Shown piece by piece: positions 53,335 to 61,518 of a stretch of 64,000 nucleotides of DNA. The notes beneath the pieces were generated by a model, which saw only the letters and a list, made by a program, of their open reading frames with translations, was not told the origin of the DNA and did not search any database. Source of the DNA: Enterococcaceae bacterium. Lineage in GTDB: Bacteria > Bacillota > Bacilli > Lactobacillales > Enterococcaceae. The stretch covers positions 62,001 to 126,000 of the forward strand of contig JALCOL010000005.1 of NCBI GenBank assembly GCA_022649665.1, given 5' to 3'. The first letter of the stretch is position 1. The number at the start of each line of letters is the position of its first letter. The translations under genes and the position numbers were made by a program.

Positions 53335-55734
53335 ATGGATATTTTGGAAAAGGTAGCAGCCGGACATGTGCTAGTCGATGGCGCGATGGGCACGATGCTG
53401 CAAAAATACGGGCTGCCGACGGGGGTCGAACCTGAATACTTCAATTTGACCCATCCGGAGATCGTCGAAAAGATCCACCGCGAATATTTGGCGGCGGGTG
53501 CCGATGTCATCACGGCCAACACTTTCCAAGCGAACCGCACAAAACTCCCGCAGGAAAAATTACCCGAGATCATCACACGCGCTGTGCAAATCGCCAAGGC
53601 GGCCGGGGCACCCTTTACGGCATATGATATGGGACCGGTCGGCCAGCTTTTAGCCCCGATGGGAACACTCTCGTTCGAAGACGCATATGATATTTTTAAA
53701 GAGCAGGCGCTTTTGGCAGAAGCCGCTGGTGCGGATTTGGTGATCATCGAAACGATGAGCGACCTTTTGGAAACAAAAGCTGCGATCTTAGCGATCAAAG
53801 AGCATACGAAATTGCCGATCTTCTGCACGATGACCTACCAAGAAGACGGGCGGACGTTCGTCGGGACGGACCCGGTCGCCGCCACTTTGACGCTTCAGGC
53901 GCTGGGCGTTGATGCAGTCGGTGTCAACTGTTCGCTTGGACCGGTCGAACTTTTGCCGATCGTTCAAAAGATCCTGAAATATGCTTTGATCCCTGTGATC
54001 GTTCAGGCGAATGCCGGCTTGCCGCAAATGGAAAATGGCGAGACCGTCTACCGCATCGAGCCTGCTGAATATACGAAAGCGGCGCGCGCGATGATCCGCG
54101 CCGGGGTCCGGATCATCGGCGGCTGCTGCGGCACGACGCCTGAATTCATTCAAGAATTGCGTGCGATGCTGGGGCAGGAACCGGTCGCTGCGCCAGTGCC
54201 GGTGGTCTGTACCGCGCCGACTTCCGCCAGTCAAGCGGTGATTTTAGATGACCGGTTGAGCGTGATCGGCGAACGGATCAATCCGACCGGCAAGCCGCGG
54301 CTTAAAGCGGCGCTGCGCGAGCAGGATCTGAGCTATTTATTAAAAGAAGCATTGGCGCAAGTCAAAGCCGGCGCAGATATTTTAGATGTCAACGTCGGTT
54401 TGCCTGAGATCGATGAGGCAAAAACGATGACAACTGTCGTGCAAGAAATGCAGGGGATCGTCAATGTCCCGCTTCAGATCGACAGCTCGCAAGTCGCTGC
54501 GATCGAAAGCGGTGCCCGCCATTATAACGGCCGGCCGCTGATCAATTCGGTCAACGGCAAACCGGAAAGTCTCGAAGCGATCCTGCCGATCGTCAAAAAA
54601 TACGGGGCACTGATCTTGGGCTTGTGTCTTGACGAGTCGGGGATCCCCGACACTGCGGAAGGGCGCGTCGCGATCGCAATAAAAATCGTCGAAACAGCCG
54701 AATCGTACGGGATCCGCCGCGAAGATGTCTTGATCGATCCGCTCGTGTTGACCGCCTCGGCCCAGCAGGAACAAGTTGCGGTCACGCTGGAGACGATCCG
54801 CCTTTTGAAGACTGAACTCGGCGTTAAAACAGTGATCGGTTTGAGCAATGTTTCGTTCGGTCTGCCGGAACGGACGCTCTTAAATGCCAGTTTTCTTGCG
54901 GCCGCGTTCGGTGCCGGGGTCGATGCGCCCATCATGAATCCGCTGAGCGATTGGATGATGGCGACTGTTTCTGCGCTGCGGGTATTCAATCAGCAAGATG
55001 AAAATGCGGCCGGATATATCGAGCGCATGCAGACGAGCGGGATCCAGTTCGGCGGCAAACCAGCGGCTGCAGGAGTGCAAAAGGCGACCGGCGACAGCGA
55101 AGATCTGAAACAAATGATCATTGAAGGACGCAAAGACGAGACGGCTGCCAAAGCCAGAGAACTGCTGAAAACCTTGACGCCGCTCGAGATCGTCGACCGC
55201 TACTTCATCCCGGCATTAAATGTCGTCGGCGATGCTTTTGAAAAGAAGACACTCTTTTTGCCGCAGCTCATGCAGTCGGCCGAGGCCGTTACGCAAGCTC
55301 AAAATGTGCTGAAAGACTATTTGGCGAAACAAGAAGCGCCGCAAGAGTCGAATGGCCGGATCCTTTTAGCGACCGTCGAAGGCGATATCCATGATATCGG
55401 CAAGAATATCGTCAAAATGATCTTGGAAAATTACGGTTTTGACATCATCGACCTTGGGCGTGATGTGCCGATCGAAAAAGTAGTCGAGACACTGAAAAAA
55501 GATAAGATCCATTTGGCAGGACTTTCCGCTTTGATGACGACGACCGTCGCCAATATGAAGAAGACGATCGCGGCGGTCAAAGCAGCTGGGCTCGATGTCA
55601 CGTTCATGGTCGGCGGAGCAGTCTTGAATCCTGAATATAAAGAATTCGTTGGTGCGGACTATTACGCGAAAGACGCGATGGAATCGGTCGCGATCGCGCA
55701 GAAATTCTTTAAAGAGCATCCTAAGAAAAAATAA
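53335..55734 (+). CDS. metH: Cobalamin-dependent methionine synthase (short form without activation domain)
   Basis: Transfers the methyl group of 5-methyl-THF to homocysteine through B12; 799 residues. The homocysteine-binding domain is at 1-290, with zinc cysteines in VNCSLG and IGGCCGTTPE. The pterin-binding domain spans about 305-570 (VIGERINPTG, DVNVGLPEID). The cap and B12-binding domains follow from about 590, with the cobalamin His in GDIHDIGKNIV. The protein ends after the B12 domain, so the activation domain is provided by the preceding gene. The ATG at 53335 follows AAAGGGAGCGAGTAATTG. Confidence 0.94.
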   Translation: MDILEKVAAGHVLVDGAMGTMLQKYGLPTGVEPEYFNLTHPEIVEKIHREYLAAGADVITANTFQANRTKLPQEKLPEIITRAVQIAKAAGAPFTAYDMGPVGQLLAPMGTLSFEDAYDIFKEQALLAEAAGADLVIIETMSDLLETKAAILAIKEHTKLPIFCTMTYQEDGRTFVGTDPVAATLTLQALGVDAVGVNCSLGPVELLPIVQKILKYALIPVIVQANAGLPQMENGETVYRIEPAEYTKAARAMIRAGVRIIGGCCGTTPEFIQELRAMLGQEPVAAPVPVVCTAPTSASQAVILDDRLSVIGERINPTGKPRLKAALREQDLSYLLKEALAQVKAGADILDVNVGLPEIDEAKTMTTVVQEMQGIVNVPLQIDSSQVAAIESGARHYNGRPLINSVNGKPESLEAILPIVKKYGALILGLCLDESGIPDTAEGRVAIAIKIVETAESYGIRREDVLIDPLVLTASAQQEQVAVTLETIRLLKTELGVKTVIGLSNVSFGLPERTLLNASFLAAAFGAGVDAPIMNPLSDWMMATVSALRVFNQQDENAAGYIERMQTSGIQFGGKPAAAGVQKATGDSEDLKQMIIEGRKDETAAKARELLKTLTPLEIVDRYFIPALNVVGDAFEKKTLFLPQLMQSAEAVTQAQNVLKDYLAKQEAPQESNGRILLATVEGDIHDIGKNIVKMILENYGFDIIDLGRDVPIEKVVETLKKDKIHLAGLSALMTTTVANMKKTIAAVKAAGLDVTFMVGGAVLNPEYKEFVGADYYAKDAMESVAIAQKFFKEHPKKK

Positions 55735-55809
55735 ACCTCGCACGGAAAAGTCGCCGTGAGAAAGCAAACATGCTAAAATAGGATGAATACTATAGAAAGA
55801 GGTGATCAT

Positions 55810-56523
55810 GTGTACGGAGGATATTCAATGATCGGATTTTTCGATCCAACGTATCTTTTAGTCATTCTGGGCTTGATTATTTGCGGTGCAGCATCGGCGT
55901 ATGTCAATCGCACCTTCAGCAAATATAATCAAGTGAGGTCAGAAAAAGGGGTGACGGGTACACAAGCGGCACAATTTATTTTGCAGCAGGCCGGGATCCG
56001 CGATGTAAGTGTTCAGCCGATTTCAGGAGACTTGACAGATAATTACAATGCGCAGACGAAAGTGCTGAGTCTTTCGAGCAGTACGGCTGAATCGACTTCG
56101 GTCGCTGCGATCGGAGTCGCGGCACATGAATGCGGCCACGCGATCCAAGACGCCCGCCACTATGTTCCGCTCAAATTGCGGGCAGCACTCGTTCCGGCAG
56201 CAAATATCGGCTCAACGCTGTCGTTTCCGCTGATTTTGATCGGGGTGTTCATGGGAATGAACCAGACGCTGATCAATGTCGGGATCGTTTTGTTTTCGCT
56301 CGCGCTGCTTTTTCAGATCGTGACGCTGCCGGTCGAATTCAATGCTTCTTTGCGCGCGATCAAGATCCTCTCAGACGGGCAGCTTCTGAATACTGAGGAA
56401 GTCCCGCTGGTGAAAAAAGTACTCTTTGCAGCGGCAATGACATACGTTGCCGGCGCATTGGCAACTTTTTTGCAGCTGTTGCGGCTGTTGATCTTGTTTG
56501 GCGGCAATCGCCGCGGCGACTGA
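55810..56523 (+). CDS. Membrane zinc metallopeptidase, YugP family
   Basis: A 237-residue membrane protein with the zinc motif AAHECGHAIQDARHY near residue 117 (HExxH plus a further His). Segments of membrane character lie at about 12-32, 145-165 and 170-190, with a final one near the C-terminus. The family is widespread in Firmicutes and its substrate is unknown. The GTG at 55810 gives MYGGYSMIGFFDPTYLL, like related proteins that begin MY, and follows AGAAAGAGGTGATCAT. The ATG at 55828 after CGGAGGATATTCA is an equally well-placed alternative. Confidence 0.9.
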   Translation: MYGGYSMIGFFDPTYLLVILGLIICGAASAYVNRTFSKYNQVRSEKGVTGTQAAQFILQQAGIRDVSVQPISGDLTDNYNAQTKVLSLSSSTAESTSVAAIGVAAHECGHAIQDARHYVPLKLRAALVPAANIGSTLSFPLILIGVFMGMNQTLINVGIVLFSLALLFQIVTLPVEFNASLRAIKILSDGQLLNTEEVPLVKKVLFAAAMTYVAGALATFLQLLRLLILFGGNRRGD

Positions 56524-56588
56524 GCAGAAGCTGCTTTTGGAACGCCGTTTATTTGGAAGAGGTCGTGACAAAAGTGTTCAGCTTCGAG
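56524..56588 (+). repeat. Interspersed repeat copy 3a (partial)
   Basis: AGAAGCTGCTTTTGGAACGCCGTTTATT at 56525-56552 is followed by GTCGTGACAAAAGTGTTCAGCTTCGAG, which corresponds to the GGGACAAAAGTGCTCAGCTTCGAG end of copy 2. The two parts are in the opposite order from copy 2, as if units were tandemly arrayed. Confidence 0.75.
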
Positions 56589-56650
56589 AAATAAGAAGAA
56601 AAATTCGGAAATAGTTTTTCATATTTTTGAGATTTTTCGGATTATTTCCG

Positions 56651-56735
56651 AAGAGGCTGCTTTTGGAACGCCGTTTATTTGAAGATCGGGCCTGTGATAT
56701 CACTTATGTCACAGGCCCGCTTCTTTCTTTAAAAA
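56651..56735 (+). repeat. Interspersed repeat copy 3b, with a terminator hairpin
   Basis: GAGGCTGCTTTTGGAACGCCGTTTATTTGAAGATC, then the near-perfect stem CGGGCCTGTGATATCA / TTATGTCACAGGCCCG and a T-rich tail. The hairpin matches that of copies 1 and 2 in layout (GGCCTGTGAC-type arm, TGATGTC-type loop region). Confidence 0.82.
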
Positions 56736-56755
56736 AATTTGAAAGGGGCTGCTTG

Positions 56756-58138
56756 ATGGAACTGCCAGGAGGATTTACACAAAAATATGAAAAATTATTA
56801 GGGACGGAGGCGGCGGATTTTTTTGCGGCGCTCACGACAGGAGAAATCTATAAGGGCTTTCGGATCAATCCGGCGAAAGCGGGCGACACGCCTGAGTTCC
56901 AAAAGCTTCTCACCCAGCCGGTGCCGAATACCGAAACCGGCTATTACGGAACCGTAAAAGGCCGCGATCCGTTTTATACGAGCGGCTGGCTCTATTCGCA
57001 GGAGCCGAGCGCGATGCTGGTTGCGGAAGTGTGTGCAGTCGCGCCGGGTGAAAAAGTGCTCGACCTTTGTGCAGCGCCGGGCGGAAAAAGCACGCGGCTT
57101 TTGGATCAGCTGGAAGGGCAAGGACTCTTGGTCGCAAACGAGATCTATCCAAAGCGCGCGAAGGCGTTGAGCGAGAACATCGAGCGCTGGGGCGGCCGCA
57201 ACGCGCTGGTCACGAATCACGCGCCGCGTGAACTGGCAAAAATATTTGAAGCGGATTTTGATCATATTTTGGTCGATGCCCCGTGCTCCGGCGAAGGAAT
57301 GTTCCGCAAAGAACCCGCGGCGCTCGCACAATGGACACCAACACTCCCGGTCGAGTGCGCGTTCCGCCAGCGCGAGATTTTGAGCGAAGCACTCAAAATG
57401 CTCAAGCCGGGCGGCCGATTGACGTATTCGACGTGTACGTTCGCACCGGAAGAAGATGAAGAGATCGTCGCTTGGCTTTTAGAAAACTATCCTTTGGAGC
57501 TGGTCGATCTTCAACAAAAACTGACGGGGGTTTCCAGCGGGCGCACAGCCTGGGGCACAGGGGCAGACCTTTCCGGCACGGTGCGGATCTGGCCGCACTT
57601 GTTCAAAGGCGAAGGACATTTTATCGCGCAATTTGTTTACCAACCAGCAATCGAAGCAGTACATAAGAAAAAGAAGAAAAAAGCGGTGGCACTTGGCAAG
57701 CCGCTGAATGCCGAGCAGCAAAAGCTCTTTGCTAAATTTGTTGAAGGATTCCCTTGGCCGTTCGCGCAAGAGGCGGCGCAGATCCGCTGCTTGGGACAAA
57801 AAGCCTGGCTGATTCCGGAAAGCGACCGCCCGCTGACGCACCTTCATCTTTTGCGGGAAGGATTGGAGCTTGGCGAGTTCAAAAAGAATCGTTTTGAGCC
57901 TGATTTCGCGTTTGCGCTGGCGATCAGCGAAGCGCAAGTCGCCAAGTTCGGGCTCCCGTACTATGCCCTTTCATTTGCCGAGTGGCAGCAGTATGTCGCT
58001 GGTGAAATGCTGCATTCCGGCGCGAGCCGCGGCTGGCTGCTCCTGATATATAAAGGAGCGGTCGCAGGCTTCGGCAAAGAGGTGCAGGGGCAGATCAAAA
58101 ACGCTTATCCGAAAGGGCTGCGCTTTCAAAATAGATGA
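56756..58138 (+). CDS. rsmF: rRNA cytosine-C5 methyltransferase, RsmF/NOL1-NOP2-Sun family
   Basis: SAM-dependent RNA m5C methyltransferase of 460 residues. Motifs in order: SQEPSAMLVAEVC, the SAM loop LDLCAAPGGKSTRLLDQL, VDAPCSGEGMFRKEPAA and the catalytic Cys in TYSTCTFAPEEDEE near residue 230. The C-terminal 160 residues form the RsmF-specific extension, with a Lys-rich linker near residue 305 and a GLELGEFKKNRFEPDFAFAL PUA-like part. I chose the ATG at 56756 after GAAAGGGGCTGCTTG; the open frame upstream is repeat sequence. Confidence 0.92.
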   Translation: MELPGGFTQKYEKLLGTEAADFFAALTTGEIYKGFRINPAKAGDTPEFQKLLTQPVPNTETGYYGTVKGRDPFYTSGWLYSQEPSAMLVAEVCAVAPGEKVLDLCAAPGGKSTRLLDQLEGQGLLVANEIYPKRAKALSENIERWGGRNALVTNHAPRELAKIFEADFDHILVDAPCSGEGMFRKEPAALAQWTPTLPVECAFRQREILSEALKMLKPGGRLTYSTCTFAPEEDEEIVAWLLENYPLELVDLQQKLTGVSSGRTAWGTGADLSGTVRIWPHLFKGEGHFIAQFVYQPAIEAVHKKKKKKAVALGKPLNAEQQKLFAKFVEGFPWPFAQEAAQIRCLGQKAWLIPESDRPLTHLHLLREGLELGEFKKNRFEPDFAFALAISEAQVAKFGLPYYALSFAEWQQYVAGEMLHSGASRGWLLLIYKGAVAGFGKEVQGQIKNAYPKGLRFQNR

Positions 58139-58191
58139 CAATGCCGCTTTCATTGTGGTACGATGAAGAAAATAGCAAAGGGGCCGATCAT

Positions 58192-58527
58192 ATGAAAAAA
58201 TCGACGAAAGTTTTACTTGGAATCGGAACGGTGACGATCGTGGGCTTTGGCGTGGGGATGGCGATCTCGGGCCAGCTGACAGAAAAGATCCGTTATAAGA
58301 AAAACCGCACGGCAGTCAAACGATTTGTTAACGAAAAATTCGATGGCAATCAAAAACTCCTGCAGCTGGTCGATCATCTTTCAGATGAAGACTTGACGTC
58401 GCTGATGACTTTATTTGATCGGGTCAAAAACAGCAAAGATAAAATTTCGGTTTATGGGGAAAATTTAAAAGATACGACACAAGACTTGAAAAATAAATTC
58501 ATGTCGTTAGTCGAAGAGTGGCTGTAA
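58192..58527 (+). CDS. Small membrane-anchored protein, unknown
   Basis: A 111-residue protein with one N-terminal hydrophobic segment (VLLGIGTVTIVGFGVGMAIS) and a charged helical remainder such as LMTLFDRVKNSKDKISVYGE. The layout recalls YtxH-like stress proteins, but no signature is decisive. CAAAGGGGCCGATCAT precedes the ATG at 58192. A TACGAT -10 box at about 58160 with a weak ATGACA upstream suggests its own promoter. It begins 53 bases after rsmF. Confidence 0.75.
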   Translation: MKKSTKVLLGIGTVTIVGFGVGMAISGQLTEKIRYKKNRTAVKRFVNEKFDGNQKLLQLVDHLSDEDLTSLMTLFDRVKNSKDKISVYGENLKDTTQDLKNKFMSLVEEWL

Positions 58528-58570
58528 ACCGGCGAAAGTTTTGAATATGAGAAAATTGTTTTCAGATATC

Positions 58571-58606
58571 TGGGACCATGACGAAATTTTGTCACGGTCC
58601 CGTATT
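58571..58606 (+). terminator. Terminator related to the interspersed repeat
   Basis: TGGGACCATGAC / GTCACGGTCCCG stem around GAAATTTT, followed by a T-rich tail. The TGGGAC-AAA-GTC layout is shared with the terminator at 13501 and with the repeat copies. Confidence 0.8.
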
Positions 58607-58667
58607 TATTGAGGCGGCGGTCAAAGCGATGATGGAATTATCGCTTAAATAGAGGGAGGCGCGCGCG

Positions 58668-59615
58668 ATGTATGAAATCAGAGGGATCCATCATGTGACT
58701 GGGATGGTCCGCGATGCAAATGAATGTTTGCGCTTCTTCCGTGAGATCCTTGGGATGCGTTTTGTCAAAAAGACGGTCAACCACGACGAGTGGACGGCTT
58801 ATCATCTTTATTTCTCGGATGATAACGGCTCAGCCGGAAGTATTTTAGACTTTTTTGCTTTTCCCGATCAAGAACGCGGAATCGGCTGGGCAGACGGCGT
58901 CAGCTTGGTGACGCTGCGAGTCAGAAATGATGAAGCACTCGGCTGGTGGCAGGAGCGTTTTAAACGTTTGGAAGTTGTGACCGGTGAAATCGCTGATTTA
59001 TTCGGTGAAAAGATCCTGCCATTTGAAGACGCTGACGGGATGCATTATGCACTGATTTCAGATGAATGGGATGCCGGCGAGCTGGGCGGGACTCCGTGGA
59101 AAAAAAGCGATGTCCCGGCAAATTACGGCATTATCGGACTCGGCCCGCTCGTCTTTGAAATGAGAGATATCCGCCCACTGGACATGATCTTGCGCGATGT
59201 TCTGGCGTATGAGCTGACTGGTGAGTCGGAAGAGTTTCTTTTTTATGAAGTGGACGGCGGCGGAAATGCGGCGAGCATTTTGGTCAAGCGCAGCGATGAC
59301 GAAGTGCAAAATCCCGGATTCGGCCGGATCCATCATACAGCGCTGCGGGTCAGCGATACCGAGTCGCTTATCTTTTGGCATGACCGGCTGAAAAGTTTTG
59401 GGCTCCAAGTTTCAGAGATCGTTGACCGGAAGTATTTTCAGTCGATCTATTTCGGGGCGGCGCCCGGTGTGCTCTTGGAACTCTCAACGGAAGGGCCCGG
59501 TTTTTTTGTTGACGAGACTTATGACAAGAGCGGTACTGCGCTCATGCTGCCGCCTGAATTAGAAGCGCGGCGTTTAGAGATCGAATCGCTCTTGCCGCCG
59601 CTTTTCGGCGAATAA
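58668..59615 (+). CDS. Ring-cleaving dioxygenase-like protein (two VOC domains)
   Basis: A 315-residue protein of the glyoxalase/VOC fold, resembling MhqO-type proteins linked to quinone tolerance. Two half-domains each carry a metal ligand at their start: IRGIHHVTGMVRDANE and FGRIHHTALRVSDTES. A Glu near LLELSTEGPGF completes the site. The substrate is not deducible and family members include enzymes of unknown chemistry. AGAGGGAGGCGCGCGCG precedes the ATG. No marR-type regulator is adjacent. Confidence 0.83.
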   Translation: MYEIRGIHHVTGMVRDANECLRFFREILGMRFVKKTVNHDEWTAYHLYFSDDNGSAGSILDFFAFPDQERGIGWADGVSLVTLRVRNDEALGWWQERFKRLEVVTGEIADLFGEKILPFEDADGMHYALISDEWDAGELGGTPWKKSDVPANYGIIGLGPLVFEMRDIRPLDMILRDVLAYELTGESEEFLFYEVDGGGNAASILVKRSDDEVQNPGFGRIHHTALRVSDTESLIFWHDRLKSFGLQVSEIVDRKYFQSIYFGAAPGVLLELSTEGPGFFVDETYDKSGTALMLPPELEARRLEIESLLPPLFGE

Positions 59616-59778
59616 GTGCAAAATTTCACGATTAAAAAACATCAGGCCGTCTTATTATCTATTAAAAGATAACGAAAAAAAGAATTGCTGCACATTGAAA
59701 ATGAGAAAGATCGACGGATGTGCAAGTTTTTTTATTTTTGCCTGCAAAGCATCTTATCCTTGTGAAAAAAATTTTCGT

Positions 59779-59807
59779 TTGAGTAAACTGTACCTAATAG
59801 AAATACT
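59779..59807 (+). promoter_or_regulatory. Promoter 1 upstream of the formate dehydrogenase cluster
   Basis: TTGAGT at 59779-59784 and AATACT at 59802-59807 with a 17-base spacer. The Rex-like site begins 6 bases after the -10 box. Confidence 0.45.
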
Positions 59808-59813
59808 GAGACT

Positions 59814-59831
59814 TTGTTAAAAAACTCACAA
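59814..59831 (+). promoter_or_regulatory. Rex-like operator
   Basis: TTGTTAAAAAACTCACAA fits TTGTGAAWWWWTTCACAA except at two positions. It would overlap the transcription start of promoter 1, a normal repressor position. Together with the adhE site this suggests redox control of the cluster. Confidence 0.5.
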
Positions 59832-59842
59832 TACCTATCTCT

Positions 59843-59884
59843 ATCGCGATCTTAGTGTATCATAGCAGATCGCGATAATTTTTT
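59843..59884 (+). terminator. Terminator/attenuator in the leader of the formate dehydrogenase cluster
   Basis: Perfect 10-bp arms ATCGCGATCT / AGATCGCGAT around a 14-base loop, followed by AATTTTTTT. It lies about 30 bases after the start of transcription from promoter 1. Confidence 0.75.
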
Positions 59885-59982
59885 TATGTTATATTATATG
59901 AGGTCATATCTTCACAAAGTTAGGTAATACCTATTTCGATAAAAGATCTGAAATTGAATAAGTTATTAAAAGAATTTCATGG

Positions 59983-60010
59983 TTGACTAACGATGGTAAC
60001 GCTTTATAAT
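59983..60010 (+). promoter_or_regulatory. Promoter 2, directly before mobA
   Basis: TTGACT at 59983-59988 and a perfect TATAAT at 60005-60010, spacer 16 bases. Confidence 0.65.
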
Positions 60011-60101
60011 AAACTTGTGCTAGCGGAAAAAATAATTTTTTATTATCTTTCCAACAGTTTTTTGCCTAGGCTAAAATCTATGATCAAGGGGGTTGAATGG
60101 T

Positions 60102-60713
60102 TTGCAGCTGAGTGAAGCGACAGGAGTGATCCTCGGTGGCGGAAAAAGTTTGCGAATGGGATTTGATAAGGCATTATTACATGTAAATGGTCATTATGTT
60201 GTTCCGCAGACTGCCGCAAAACTGAAGAAAATTTTTCCTGAAGTCGTGCTCGTTGCAGATACCACAAAGAAGTTTTCCAAGATCGAAGCGTTTCAGTCGC
60301 TTCCGATCTGGACTGACCGCTATCAAGCGGCGGGACCGCTTGGCGGACTAGCAACAGGGTTGAAAAGTGCAAAAACTCCTTATGTGTTTTTGACAGCCTG
60401 CGATATGCCGCATCTTTCGCTTGAGGGGATCAAGCGTTTAGCAGAAGCGGCACAGGCGGATGCGCAAGTGATTTTGTATCGCTATCAAGATCGGTTAGAG
60501 ACATTATTTGCTTTTTATCATCAGAGTTGTCTCGCGACGTTCGAAAGTCAGCTGGCTGCCGGAGAAGGACAGATCCGCAGACATTTCGATGCGTTGAACG
60601 TTCAAGTCGTGACCGTCCCGCAAGATCTGTCATTAGATTTTAGCAATGTGAACACGCCGGCGGACCTATACCGCTGGGAGGAGCAAAGAATGGAGGAAAA
60701 TAAAAATGGATAG
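60102..60713 (+). CDS. mobA: Molybdenum cofactor guanylyltransferase
   Basis: Attaches GMP to molybdopterin to form the guanine dinucleotide cofactor used by formate dehydrogenases; 203 residues. The nucleotide-binding motif VILGGGKSLRMGFDKALL is near the N-terminus, followed by GPLGGLATGL and the metal-binding LTACDMPHL. The start is TTG at 60102, about 9 bases after AAGGGGG; a TTG at 60093 would touch the ribosome binding site. Its end overlaps the channel gene by 8 bases, indicating coupled translation. Confidence 0.92.
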   Translation: MQLSEATGVILGGGKSLRMGFDKALLHVNGHYVVPQTAAKLKKIFPEVVLVADTTKKFSKIEAFQSLPIWTDRYQAAGPLGGLATGLKSAKTPYVFLTACDMPHLSLEGIKRLAEAAQADAQVILYRYQDRLETLFAFYHQSCLATFESQLAAGEGQIRRHFDALNVQVVTVPQDLSLDFSNVNTPADLYRWEEQRMEENKNG

Positions 60714-61518
60714 TTTTTCTACGGTAGAAACAATTGATTTGTTAAGCAATAAGGCAGTTGTTAAGAGTAAATTGAATCTTGCCAAATTGACGCTTCTAGG
60801 AATTATGGCCGGCGTGTGTATCGCGCTTGGGTATCTGGCATTTGTTCGTGTTTCCGGCACTGCACCAAAAGAATGGGGCAGCTTCAATTCATTCTTGGGC
60901 GCCTGTCTTTTCCCGATCGGCCTGATCGCGCTGACATTTTTGGGCGGCGAGCTGGTAACTGGGAATATGATGGTCATGACATTCGGCTGGCTGGAAAAGA
61001 AAACCGGTCTTGGCGACTTGGCCAGCAACTGGATCTTGGTTTTGATCACGAACTGTATCGGCGGTCTGCTCGTGGCACTGTTCTTCGGCCACATCGTTGG
61101 ACTTACTGAAGGCGACTTCGCCGCGAAAACGATCGCGGTGGCGGCTGCAAAAGTCGGCGATTCACCGCTTCAAGCAATCGTTTCAGGAGTCGGCTGCAAT
61201 ATCTTCGTATGTATGGCAGTTTTCCTGGGTGCGATGAGCAAGAGCTTTGTCGGCAAACTGATCGGCATTTGGTTCCCGATCATGATCTTTGTTGTCAGCG
61301 GCTTCCAGCACGTGGTGGCTAATGCTTTCATCCTGCCTGCAGCAATCTTTGCTGGCGGCGCGATCACTTGGGGACAAGCATTAGCAAACATCGTTTATGT
61401 ATTTATCGGCAACGCGATCAGCGGAGCACTATTCTTGGCAGTCCCGGTTTACTTCGCAAATCGCCCGGCAAAAGTTCCGGCAGAAGAATCTGTGAAAAAC
61501 GTGGAACAGGTGATTTAA
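60706..61518 (+). CDS. Formate/nitrite transporter family channel
   Basis: A 270-residue membrane protein of the FNT family with six membrane segments. Typical are GELVTGNMMVMTFGWLEKK near residue 85, GCNIFVCMAVFLG near 163 and GFQHVVANAFILPAA near 205. The last corresponds to the family's GFEHxVANM-type loop but has Gln for Glu and Ala-Phe for Met. Given its neighbours, formate is the likely substrate, with nitrite or hydrosulfide channels as family alternatives. It overlaps mobA and is followed without a gap by the P-loop gene. Confidence 0.9.
   Translation: MDSFSTVETIDLLSNKAVVKSKLNLAKLTLLGIMAGVCIALGYLAFVRVSGTAPKEWGSFNSFLGACLFPIGLIALTFLGGELVTGNMMVMTFGWLEKKTGLGDLASNWILVLITNCIGGLLVALFFGHIVGLTEGDFAAKTIAVAAAKVGDSPLQAIVSGVGCNIFVCMAVFLGAMSKSFVGKLIGIWFPIMIFVVSGFQHVVANAFILPAAIFAGGAITWGQALANIVYVFIGNAISGALFLAVPVYFANRPAKVPAEESVKNVEQVI

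Larger units (their letters stand above)
59616..60101. other. Regulatory intergenic region upstream of the formate dehydrogenase cluster
   Basis: About 490 AT-rich bases without a gene. It holds two promoter-like sequences, a Rex-like palindrome between the first promoter and a terminator, and a repeated motif: AATACCTATCTCTATCGCGATC near 59830 and AATACCTATTTCGATAAAAGATC near 59928. The layout suggests an attenuated short transcript followed by the cluster's own promoter. Confidence 0.6.
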
